Assembly (NCBI GenBank): GCA_002780135.1
Contig: PEWA01000005.1
Location: 1 to 17,963, forward strand
Length of the DNA stretch: 17,963 nt
Reading direction: 5' to 3'
Source of the DNA: Candidatus Shapirobacteria bacterium CG06_land_8_20_14_3_00_40_12
Lineage (GTDB): Bacteria > Patescibacteriota > Microgenomatia > UBA12405
The notes beneath the pieces were generated by a model, which searched no databases, was not told where the DNA came from, and was given only the letters and a program-made list of their open reading frames with translations. Shown in pieces: positions 1 through 6,323 of this stretch. How positions within the stretch are numbered: the first letter of the stretch is position 1; each line of letters starts with the position of its first letter. Position numbers and translations under genes: made by a program.

Positions 1-114
1 CAAAACCCCCTACCTTCCGACAATCTCTATTACATCTCCGGCTCCGATGGTCTCATGCATTTTGCCGTCACTCTCGCCGACCACAATTCCAATATTGCCA
101 AATATCTAAAATAA
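1..114 (+). CDS. mltG: C-terminal end of an MltG-type endolytic transglycosylase (partial)
   Basis: Frame 1 is open from the window edge and ends with TAA, giving the last 37 residues of a protein. The tail carries YYISGSDG, then HFAVTLADHN, then a lysine-rich end. This fits the C-terminus of MltG/YceG proteins, where a 'YF..d.dG.h.F..T..EHN' block closes the LytM/YceG-like catalytic domain. MltG is a membrane-anchored enzyme that cuts nascent peptidoglycan strands and is thought to end glycan polymerisation. Only the tail is visible, so the catalytic glutamate, the membrane anchor and the start cannot be checked. The call rests on one short motif block and is moderately sure. Confidence 0.6.
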   Translation, partial: QNPLPSDNLYYISGSDGLMHFAVTLADHNSNIAKYLK

Positions 115-131
115 GTGTTAGTATAGGGCCA
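95..131 (+). promoter_or_regulatory. Putative leaderless promoter of the 67-aa gene
   Basis: A -35-like TTGCCA (95-100) is followed after 18 nt by an extended -10, TGt-TAGTAT (hexamer 119-124), which ends 7 nt before the ATG at 132. The box straddles the end of the mltG-like gene. The expected transcription start falls at or next to the ATG, so the mRNA would be leaderless. The same layout recurs at eight other starts in this window. Confidence 0.45.
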
Positions 132-335
132 ATGGCTATAAATAACGCCCGGAAGTACTATGAATATTGGGAAAACCAAGATTGGGTTATTAAAGATGCT
201 TCTGGCAACCCCCTTCCTGGCTCGGGAAAATTTATGGCAGAATTTAAAAGATTTGCCCAGGAGGCAGTCGAAGGGGATTGGAACATGGATACCAGCTTTC
301 CTATTCCCAGGAAACCGCTTTCCGACAACGACTAG
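132..335 (+). CDS. Small hypothetical protein, 67 aa
   Basis: This is a short, hydrophilic, aromatic-rich protein (motifs RKYYEYWENQDW near the N-terminus, FMAEFKRFAQEAVEGDW in the middle, a Pro-rich acidic tail). It has no signal peptide or membrane segment and I do not recognise the family. It is judged real because codon choice matches the neighbouring genes, an extended -10 box sits just upstream of the ATG, and the overlapping open frames look like shadows. It begins 17 nt after the mltG-like stop. Its TAG stop shares the palindrome CTAG (332-335) with the stop of the convergent MiaB-like gene, so the two reading frames meet exactly. Function unknown. Confidence 0.5.
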   Translation: MAINNARKYYEYWENQDWVIKDASGNPLPGSGKFMAEFKRFAQEAVEGDWNMDTSFPIPRKPLSDND

Positions 336-1339
336 AGTTGTTTTTGATTTACCAGCTCGTCTAAGATTCTCCACCTTCTTTTTTTCTCACTCATCGGCAC
401 GTCGTCTTTATATAGTTTGGCCGAGACCGTTCCCTGTCGGGGACTGTATTTGTTTATATAAGCAATATCAAATATGACCTTTTTGCAGACCGAAACTGTG
501 TTTTGAAACGCCGTCTCACCTTCTCCAGGAAAGCCCACAATTATATCCGTACTAAATCTGACATCTGAGATCTGAGATCTGATCCTCTTAACTAATCCAA
601 GATAATCCTTTTGGGTATATTTTCGGTTCATTTTTTTTAAGATTTCATCATCACCTGATTGAAAAGGCAGGTGAATTAAGCGGTTAATATTTTTATATTT
701 AGAAATGACGTCAATCAGTTCATCTGAAAAATCCCAGGGGTTACTGCTGATAAACGATATTTTTTTTAATTTTTTTAGAGCTACCATTTCTAGTAACTTT
801 GGGAAACTCGGTTGATATGAATTTACATTTTGACCAATCAATATCACCTCCTTAAATCCTTTTTCCAAGGTTTTGTCTACCTCCGTTAATATTTCTGCCA
901 TTGGTCTGGATCTTTCTCTGCCTCTGGAATAGGGGACTATACAATAGGAGCAATAATTATCACAGCCGGAGCTTATTGGTATTAGCGCTGCTTTTTTGTT
1001 ATTTCTTAGGGGTTCTATATCAAAACTAATATTTTTTATCGGCAACATCTCATCCACACCTTCTATTTTCTTTTTCACAATTGGCACCAGACATCCGGTT
1101 AATATGATCTTTGGTTTGTAATTCGTAATTCGTAATTTGTAATTCGTAATTTTATTTATTAGTCCATAAACCCTGTTTTCAGCTGATTCCCGGATTACAC
1201 AACTATTTATCACCACCGTATCGGCCTCTTTCCAATCATCTACCAATTTATCGCCTCTTTCCCAATAATATGCCTTTATCCTTTCCGAATCCGCCTCATT
1301 TTGAACACACCCAAAGGTTTTAATAAAAACTTTTGCCAT
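332..1339 (-). CDS. miaB: MiaB-like radical SAM methylthiotransferase lacking the TRAM domain
   Basis: A 335-aa member of the MiaB/RimO family. The N-terminal UPF0004 domain has its three cluster-binding cysteines (C11 in FGCVQNEADSE, C47 in INSCVIRESAEN, C83 in LTGCL). The radical SAM core has C126-x3-C130-x2-C133. INSCVIRESAEN resembles MiaB, which methylthiolates i6A37 of tRNA, more than RimO. MiaB is normally about 430-450 aa and ends in a TRAM RNA-binding domain. This protein stops in the linker helix (ELVNQKQL) just before where TRAM would begin, and I find no convincing TRAM in other frames downstream. Two runs of 7-bp tandem repeats lie inside the gene. It starts 4 nt after the upstream Ig-domain gene and is probably cotranscribed with it; no Shine-Dalgarno sequence is close to the ATG. 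Confidence 0.85.
   Translation of the reverse strand: MAKVFIKTFGCVQNEADSERIKAYYWERGDKLVDDWKEADTVVINSCVIRESAENRVYGLINKITNYKLRITNYKPKIILTGCLVPIVKKKIEGVDEMLPIKNISFDIEPLRNNKKAALIPISSGCDNYCSYCIVPYSRGRERSRPMAEILTEVDKTLEKGFKEVILIGQNVNSYQPSFPKLLEMVALKKLKKISFISSNPWDFSDELIDVISKYKNINRLIHLPFQSGDDEILKKMNRKYTQKDYLGLVKRIRSQISDVRFSTDIIVGFPGEGETAFQNTVSVCKKVIFDIAYINKYSPRQGTVSAKLYKDDVPMSEKKRRWRILDELVNQKQL
556..583. repeat. Four 7-bp tandem repeats (ATCTGAN) inside miaB
   Basis: Four consecutive units ATCTGAC, ATCTGAG, ATCTGAG, ATCTGAT lie within the coding region. They encode an arginine/serine/isoleucine stretch just before the conserved STDIIVGFPGE segment and do not appear to lengthen the protein relative to MiaB homologues. 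Confidence 0.7.
1118..1152. repeat. Five 7-bp tandem repeats (GTAATTY) inside miaB
   Basis: Five consecutive 7-bp units, GTAATTC or GTAATTT, fall between the second and third cysteine motifs of the MiaB-like protein. On the coding strand they give ITNYKLRITNYK (residues 64-75), a low-complexity linker that is probably a few residues longer than in homologues. Confidence 0.75.
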
Positions 1340-1343
1340 CAGG

Positions 1344-1814
1344 CTATCTTATCACCCGAGCTCCACTCAGAAGGAAAAATACCGCCATTCCCAAAAGTGC
1401 CATGGTTGGCCAGGCTATTCCCACTGTCGGCAGTGCTTCTCCTGTTCCCGCTTGCACCGCGTTCCAATCAACATTGGCAGCTCCGATTGTCAGGGTAAAT
1501 TTAATTTCGCTACCACTACTGGCCAGTGTTACCAAATGGTCGCCATCAGTTAGGGAAGTTGTCGGTGTAAACACCCAATCTCCGGCGCTATCGGTACTTA
1601 CCTGCAATGTAGTCCCGTCAATATCCACTGCCACATCGGCTCCTGTCCCAGCTTCTCCCCGAAAGGTTGGCTGATTACTGGTGTACCACCAGTGACTTAT
1701 TTGTTTCCCGTCAGTACTTACATTCCCAATCGATTTTAAGTTAAAACCGGCAGCTAAAGTTTCAGAAACCGTTAAAAAAAATACAGCTATTGTCAATAAC
1801 CAAATTTTTCTCAT
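1344..1814 (-). CDS. Secreted single Ig-like-domain protein with LPTVG/TM C-terminal anchor
   Basis: A 156-aa protein. Residues 1-21 form a signal peptide (Arg-Lys, then a hydrophobic core ending in SETLAAG). Residues about 45-112 resemble a bacterial Ig-like beta-sandwich (PTFRGEAGTGADVAV, then DSAGDWVFTP, then LTDGDHLVTLAS), the type found repeated in large adhesins but present once here. The C-terminus has LPTVG (128-132), a hydrophobic segment (about 134-150) and a short basic tail RVIR. That is the tripartite layout of a sortase-type sorting signal, although the motif has V where LPxTG has T; a plain C-terminal membrane anchor is equally possible. It heads a two-gene minus-strand unit with the MiaB-like gene. 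The ATG is supported by a -10 box ending 6 nt upstream. Confidence 0.65.
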   Translation of the reverse strand: MRKIWLLTIAVFFLTVSETLAAGFNLKSIGNVSTDGKQISHWWYTSNQPTFRGEAGTGADVAVDIDGTTLQVSTDSAGDWVFTPTTSLTDGDHLVTLASSGSEIKFTLTIGAANVDWNAVQAGTGEALPTVGIAWPTMALLGMAVFFLLSGARVIR

Positions 1815-1849
1815 AAATAAATCTTAGGCCCTACCCCGTTCACTTGCAA
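1815..1849 (-). promoter_or_regulatory. Putative leaderless promoter of the Ig-domain gene
   Basis: On the minus strand TTGCAA (1849-1844), a 17-nt spacer, TAAGAT (1826-1821) and 6 nt lead directly to the ATG at 1814. TTGCAA is self-complementary and also fits as the -35 of the divergent promoter reading right. No TG extension is present here. Confidence 0.45.
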
Positions 1850-1878
1850 GTCGTGATTTTTCATGCCATAGTTATTCT
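1844..1878 (+). promoter_or_regulatory. Putative leaderless promoter of the VWC-like membrane protein gene
   Basis: TTGCAA (1844-1849), a 17-nt spacer whose last bases are TGc, then CATAGT (1867-1872) and 6 nt lead to the GTG at 1879. The hexamer matches TATAAT at four of six positions, with the TG extension. This is the main support for GTG as the start, since no in-frame ATG lies upstream. Confidence 0.4.
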
Positions 1879-2775
1879 GTGATTGATTCTAGTGGCAATG
1901 ACGAACTTCAAAAACAATATCAGGCCCTGCTTGACCAATATGCGCAGGCGTTAGATCAAAGTTCTCCAATTCCACCATTACCTCCAGAAGTGCTATCGCC
2001 ACCTCCGGAAATAATTTCCCCGCCTGTTTCCCCACCCTCATCACCTCTTTTCTTCAAAATTCTTTTTTATTTTTCACTACTTACTTTTTTGGCCGTGGTA
2101 GCGGCTATTGTTTATAGCTTTTCCAAGAGTCAACCGCCCTCTTCTGTTTCTTCTCCTACCCCAATTCCTACTGAAACCAAGTCAAATCCTGTTTGTGAAC
2201 TAAACGATAAAACCTACCAAATTGGCGAATCTTTTCCGGCCGCCGATGGTTGCAATACCTGCGCCTGCCAACCCGACCAGCTTATTATTTGTACTGAAAT
2301 TGCCTGCGAAGCCACTCCTTCCACCAAACTCACCCCCACCAAAACCTCTACTGGATATAAAAAATACCAAAATTCGGTCTATAGTTTCAGTTTCGAATAC
2401 CCCAACACCTTTATTGTTGTTGATGAACTGCCCAAAAATAAGAGTCAAGGTGGTCCAAAGACTAGCCTAGAATTAAAAGACACCAACAATAATTATACTG
2501 TCTCAATCGTGGTTGATCCAGCAGGTTTTGGTCCAATATTCGCCGATAAAATGATTAAATTAACTTATTCATCGGCAAAAGGTTTGTACGCTGCCGAAAC
2601 AACTCTAGCTTCGGCTGCTGATGTGGACTATCTTTCCCCTGAAAAAAATACTATTTGGTATCAATTTGACACTGACAAGTATTCCAATCTAACAATTATC
2701 AGTACTGCCCCAAAAGTAGATATTAAACTTGAAAACATTTTATCTACTCTTCTCTCTACTTTTAAATTTCTTTAA
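1879..2775 (+). CDS. Membrane protein with proline-rich N-terminus and six-cysteine VWC/pacifastin-like module
   Basis: A 298-aa protein of unknown function starting at GTG. Residues 1-28 are a Gln-rich helix, 29-56 a proline-rich stretch and 57-80 one transmembrane segment; a Ser/Thr/Pro linker follows. Residues 106-143 hold six cysteines (106, 125, 128, 130, 138, 143) in the order C...GxxF..DGCNTCAC.....CT...C. This resembles extracellular VWC domains and the pacifastin protease-inhibitor signature (CNxCxC, then CTxxxC). Residues about 158-298 begin with YSFSFEYP and form a mixed alpha/beta domain like the PsbP-like domains common in CPR surface proteins. With one TM and no cleavable signal, the N-terminal 56 residues are probably cytoplasmic and the rest external. 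The broken small gene follows 3 nt later. Confidence 0.7.
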   Translation: MIDSSGNDELQKQYQALLDQYAQALDQSSPIPPLPPEVLSPPPEIISPPVSPPSSPLFFKILFYFSLLTFLAVVAAIVYSFSKSQPPSSVSSPTPIPTETKSNPVCELNDKTYQIGESFPAADGCNTCACQPDQLIICTEIACEATPSTKLTPTKTSTGYKKYQNSVYSFSFEYPNTFIVVDELPKNKSQGGPKTSLELKDTNNNYTVSIVVDPAGFGPIFADKMIKLTYSSAKGLYAAETTLASAADVDYLSPEKNTIWYQFDTDKYSNLTIISTAPKVDIKLENILSTLLSTFKFL

Positions 2776-2778
2776 TTT

Positions 2779-3018
2779 ATGAATCCAACTAATCGTCTCA
2801 TTACCCCTCTCGCTGCCATGGTAGTAATTCTTTCCGTCGCCGTCCTTCTGCTTCTATTTCCCAAAACCCAAAACTACCCCACCCATTATACTTGTCCTGA
2901 AAGTGGCTAGGTGGATTGTCTGCCACAGCAAAATGTCGGCGTTAGATACGAATGTACCTCCGGGGCCATAAATTGGTACCGGGCCAATTGTCCTGATTTT
3001 AAGGGCGCCGCCCTATAA
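2779..3018 (+). pseudogene. Small single-TM Cys-rich protein gene interrupted by an in-frame TAG
   Basis: From the ATG at 2779 the frame encodes 43 residues: a hydrophobic N-terminal segment (LAAMVVILSVAVLLLLF), then YTCPESG, then TAG at 2908-2910. The same frame continues with VDCLPQQNVGVRYEC, NWYRANCPDFKGAAL and TAA at 3016-3018. Sequence on both sides of the TAG reads as one 79-residue protein. From memory, related CPR proteins have a pattern like CP..eWvDCmP...C...NW...NCP.FKGAA, so the TAG probably replaced TGG (Trp), a single-base change. TAG is a normal stop elsewhere in this window, so genome-wide recoding is unlikely. A pseudogene, a sequencing error or readthrough remain possible. 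It lies in the transcription unit of the VWC-like gene, 3 nt downstream. Confidence 0.6.
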
Positions 3019-3029
3019 AAATCATCCTC

Positions 3030-3058
3030 TTGCACTGCGTAAAATATGCGTATATAAT
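3030..3058 (+). promoter_or_regulatory. Sigma70-type promoter of the rpoBC-rpsLG operon
   Basis: TTGCAC (3030-3035), a 17-nt spacer and a perfect TATAAT (3053-3058) give the best consensus promoter in the window. Transcription would start near 3065, leaving a leader of about 58 nt before the rpoB ATG. The leader has a weak imperfect hairpin around 3070-3092 (CGA..GTT / AAC..TCG) and no evident Shine-Dalgarno sequence. Unlike the other promoters here it lacks a TG extension and is not leaderless. Confidence 0.75.
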
Positions 3059-3122
3059 GTTCCACATTCGGCGAGCGGTTGGTACATAACTCGTCTGTTA
3101 GCGTTACAACTCAAACTATTTG

Positions 3123-6100
3123 ATGCCTTCCGCCAAAAGAGTCAACTGGGGTAAAATTTATCCGGACATTCCTCAACTAGACTTATTGGCTGTTCAAAAA
3201 GAATCTTGGGCAGAATTTCTAAAAAAAGATTTAATTGATACCGTTCATTCCGTTTCCCCAATCTCTGACTATACCGGCAACAACTGGGTTTTGGAATTGG
3301 GTGATGTTTCCTTTGATAAAGTTAATGTTACTCCGGCCCTAGCCCGCCAAAAGGGATTAAATTACACCCTTCCTGTTATCATCAAGGCCCGATTAACTAA
3401 TAAACGCACCGGTTTGGTCAAAGAAGAAGAAGTATTTTTACTGAATCTTCCGGCCATGACTCCCCAAGCCACCTTCATTATTAATGGTATCGAGAGGGGA
3501 GTTATCAATCAACTGGTCCGCTCCCCCGGCGTTTATTTTACCGGCACCACCGATCCGGCTACCGGCAAAACTCTTTGCAACGCCGAAATCCGTCCGGTTA
3601 GGGGCTCTTGGTTGGAATTCTTTGTTGGTAAAAAAGATGTCATCTTCGCCCGTATCGATCGCAAAAAAAAGGTTCTGGCCACTGTAATTCTTCGGGCGGC
3701 CACCGCCTTTTCCGACAAACAAATTATAGCCGAACTTGGTCCCTTTATTGAAGCCACTCTCCACGCTGACGCCACCAAAACCCAGGAAGAATCCCTTCTT
3801 GAATTTTATCGGAAACTCCGCCCCGGTGAACCGGTTGTTTTGGAAAATGCCCAAAAGTTTTTTCAGGAACGTTTTTTTGATCTTCGTACCTACGAACTGG
3901 GTAATGTTGGCCGCCATAAAGTCAATAAAAAATTTGGTTTTGATTTCAACGATACTGACAAAAGCAATTGGGTCTTAAAAAATGAAGATTTGCTAGCCAC
4001 CGTTAAACACCTTATTAAGCTTCAAAAAGATGACAAGAGAATTTTTGACGACATTGATTCACTGGGTAACCGCCGTCTCCGGCGCTGTGGTGAAATTGTG
4101 GCCCAGGTAGCACTCCGCCCCGCCATGGCCAGATTTGAGCGGATGGTCAAGGAAAGAATGAGTCTTATTTCTACCAAAGAAAAACCCCAACCTTCCCAAA
4201 TGATCAATCCTCAGCCCCTAATTTCCTCTCTCAATACTTTTTTTAGAAGCAACCAATTATCCGCCATTCTTGATCAGACCAATCCTCTTTCCGAGCTTGA
4301 TCTGTTGCGCCGGATAACTGTGATTGGTGTTGGTGGCTTAACCCGTGAACGGGCCGCCTTTTCTATCCGCGACGTTCATGGTTCTCAATATGGTCGGATT
4401 TGTACTGTCCGTTCTCCTGAAGGTCCCAACATCGGTTTGGTAACTTATCTGGCTCTCTATGCCAAAATTGACAAATACGGTTTTATTTTAGCCCCTTTCA
4501 GAAAAGTTGAAAAAACCGGAAAAATATTCAAAGTCAGCAATGATATTGTCTATCTTGATGCCGACGATGAATTTAACCATCGAACTACCCACCTGGGTAT
4601 CAAAATCGATTCTAAAGGAATTATTAATCAGGACTGGGTGCCTCTCCGTTTTCAGGGCGAATTCATCGAGGGTCCACTGGAGTTGGTTGAATATATTGAT
4701 ATGGTTCCCAACGAAATTGTCGGTACCTCCGCTTCCCTAATTCCTTTTATTGATCACGACGATGCCACCAGAGCCCTGATGGGTTCTCACATGCAGACCC
4801 AGGCTGTACCACTTATTACCACCGAAGCCCCAATTGTCGGTACCGGTATGGAAACCACCATTGCTTCAGCCATGAATCGTTCTCTGGTCGCCCTCAAGTC
4901 CGGCACGGTCAAATATGTTGACGCCGGGAAAATCATTATCGATGATCTTACTTATGAAACCCAGAAGTTTGTCAGAACTTCTCCCTATGGTACTTGTTAT
5001 AACCATCGGGTACTGGTCGATGTTGGCGACAAGGTTAAAAAAGGTGAAGTCATCGCTGACGGTCCGGCCACACATGAAGGTGAGCTTTCCATTGGTCGTA
5101 ATCTTTTGGTGGCCTACGCCTCAATTGACGGTTTAGGTTATGAAGATTCTTTTTTAATATCTGATCGTTTGGTCAAAGAGGACGTGTTAACCAGTGTTCA
5201 AATTTATGAATATCAGGCCAATGTGGTAGAAACCAAATTAGGTAGTGAAGAGTTAACCAAAGATATCCCCAATGTTTCTGAAGCCGAATTAGCCAAACTG
5301 ACCGAAGATGGTATCGTCATGATCGGTGCTACCGTCAGCCCCAATGATATTTTAGTCGGCAAAGTCGAACCTCGGGGTGAAAAAGAACTGACCGCCGAAG
5401 AAAGACTTCTGCGGGCCATTTTTGGTGAAAAAGCCCGGGAAGTCAAAGACACGTCACTCCGAGTCCCCAATGGTGAGGGTGGTGTCATTATTAAAATTGA
5501 CGTATTAGATAAAAATGAAGGCGACGAACTTGACCCGGGTGTAAATAAGGTGGTCAAGGTTTATGTAGCCCAGATCCGTCGGATTCAGGAGGGAGATAAA
5601 ATTGCCGGCCGCCATGGTAACAAAGGAGTTATTTGTCGGATTATGCCCCCATATGATATGCCCCGCTTAGCCGATGGTACTCCGGTTGATTTGGTTATGT
5701 CACCTCTCTCGGTCATCGCCAGAATGAACCTCGGCCAAATTCTGGAGGTCACTTTAGCTGTCGCCGGAAACCGACTCGGTAAAAAATATGCCGTTCCTGT
5801 TTTTGAAAAATATTCAGAGGATCAAATTAGTGTCGAACTTAAAGAAGCCGGGCTAACTTCCACCGGCAAAACCCGCCTTTTTGACGGTCGTACCGGTGAT
5901 GCTTATGACCAGGAGGTAGTTGTCGGTATAGGCTATATTCTCAAATTAGTTCATATGGTTGACGACAAAGTCCACGCCCGTTCTACCGGCCCCTACTCTC
6001 TGGTCACCCAACAACCTCTTGGCGGTAAAGCCCGCATGGGTGGACAGCGCTTAGGTGAGATGGAAGTTTGGGCTCTCGAGGCTCATCAGGCCGCCCACAC

Positions 6101-6323
6101 TCTTCAGGAAATGTTGACCATTAAATCCGACGACATTGAAGGTCGGACCCATGCTTTCCAGGCTATTATTAAGGGTCAACCCATTCCTGAACCAGCTATC
6201 CCTGAATCCTTCAAGGTATTAACCAAAGAACTGGCCGGTCTGGCTATCGATATTTCCCCTTGGGGTGTTAAAGAAGCCATTATTAGTGAAGAAAATCATT
6301 CGGAGGAGAAAACCGATGTTTAA
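3123..6323 (+). CDS. rpoB: DNA-directed RNA polymerase beta subunit
   Basis: The catalytic beta subunit, 1066 aa from the ATG at 3123; a TTG directly before it extends the frame by one codon but the ATG is the likelier start. Seen in order: the lobe/protrusion region, the rifampicin region (375-400), GGLTRERA, SPEGPNIGL (431-439), a fork/active-site segment MGSHMQTQAVP (553-563), GDKIAGRHGNKGV, and the C-terminal GGQRLGEMEVWALEA with IPESFKVL that meets beta'. It is shorter than the roughly 1180 aa of Firmicutes, as in CPR. Unusual residues are Leu394 at the E. coli H526 site, Ala381 at Q513 and His556/Thr559 in the normally MG(A/S)NMQRQ motif. Its end overlaps rpoC by 8 nt. It is first in rpoB-rpoC-rpsL-rpsG. 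Confidence 0.98.
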   Translation: MPSAKRVNWGKIYPDIPQLDLLAVQKESWAEFLKKDLIDTVHSVSPISDYTGNNWVLELGDVSFDKVNVTPALARQKGLNYTLPVIIKARLTNKRTGLVKEEEVFLLNLPAMTPQATFIINGIERGVINQLVRSPGVYFTGTTDPATGKTLCNAEIRPVRGSWLEFFVGKKDVIFARIDRKKKVLATVILRAATAFSDKQIIAELGPFIEATLHADATKTQEESLLEFYRKLRPGEPVVLENAQKFFQERFFDLRTYELGNVGRHKVNKKFGFDFNDTDKSNWVLKNEDLLATVKHLIKLQKDDKRIFDDIDSLGNRRLRRCGEIVAQVALRPAMARFERMVKERMSLISTKEKPQPSQMINPQPLISSLNTFFRSNQLSAILDQTNPLSELDLLRRITVIGVGGLTRERAAFSIRDVHGSQYGRICTVRSPEGPNIGLVTYLALYAKIDKYGFILAPFRKVEKTGKIFKVSNDIVYLDADDEFNHRTTHLGIKIDSKGIINQDWVPLRFQGEFIEGPLELVEYIDMVPNEIVGTSASLIPFIDHDDATRALMGSHMQTQAVPLITTEAPIVGTGMETTIASAMNRSLVALKSGTVKYVDAGKIIIDDLTYETQKFVRTSPYGTCYNHRVLVDVGDKVKKGEVIADGPATHEGELSIGRNLLVAYASIDGLGYEDSFLISDRLVKEDVLTSVQIYEYQANVVETKLGSEELTKDIPNVSEAELAKLTEDGIVMIGATVSPNDILVGKVEPRGEKELTAEERLLRAIFGEKAREVKDTSLRVPNGEGGVIIKIDVLDKNEGDELDPGVNKVVKVYVAQIRRIQEGDKIAGRHGNKGVICRIMPPYDMPRLADGTPVDLVMSPLSVIARMNLGQILEVTLAVAGNRLGKKYAVPVFEKYSEDQISVELKEAGLTSTGKTRLFDGRTGDAYDQEVVVGIGYILKLVHMVDDKVHARSTGPYSLVTQQPLGGKARMGGQRLGEMEVWALEAHQAAHTLQEMLTIKSDDIEGRTHAFQAIIKGQPIPEPAIPESFKVLTKELAGLAIDISPWGVKEAIISEENHSEEKTDV
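6302..6315 (+). promoter_or_regulatory. Shine-Dalgarno sequence deciding the rpoC start
   Basis: GGAGGAG (6302-6308) lies 7 nt before the ATG at 6316, inside the end of rpoB. It is the only clear Shine-Dalgarno sequence noticed in the window and favours ATG 6316 over the in-frame ATG at 6265, which would add 17 residues not seen in RpoC homologues. Confidence 0.7.

Noticed and set aside
30..374. Minus-strand frame (114 aa) with LVVVGKRFPGNRKAG and LLGKSFKF, vaguely like a frameshifted TRAM domain for miaB
   Set aside because: It overlaps the genuine linker helix of MiaB in another frame, would lack the proper junction, and runs antisense to the better supported 67-aa gene; the resemblance is weak.
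160..477. Plus-strand 105-aa frame overlapping the 67-aa gene and miaB
   Set aside because: It runs antisense to conserved miaB codons and has shadow-like Phe/Arg-rich composition.
2779..3018. In-frame TAG as evidence of an alternative genetic code
   Set aside because: TAG ends several intact genes in the window (miaB-like, the Ig gene, SpeD-like, vapC) and TGA ends others, so recoding is not supported.
3059..3122. rpoB leader as a riboswitch or ribosomal-protein binding site
   Set aside because: Only short, imperfect pairings are visible and no known motif is recognised.
3438..3917. Minus-strand 159-aa frame within rpoB
   Set aside because: It is a Gly/Lys/Phe-rich shadow of the strongly conserved rpoB frame.
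6265..6315. Upstream in-frame ATG giving a longer RpoC
   Set aside because: GGAGGAG sits 7 nt before ATG 6316, and MFKFKN.LDF matches normal RpoC N-termini; the extra Lys/Arg-rich residues do not.
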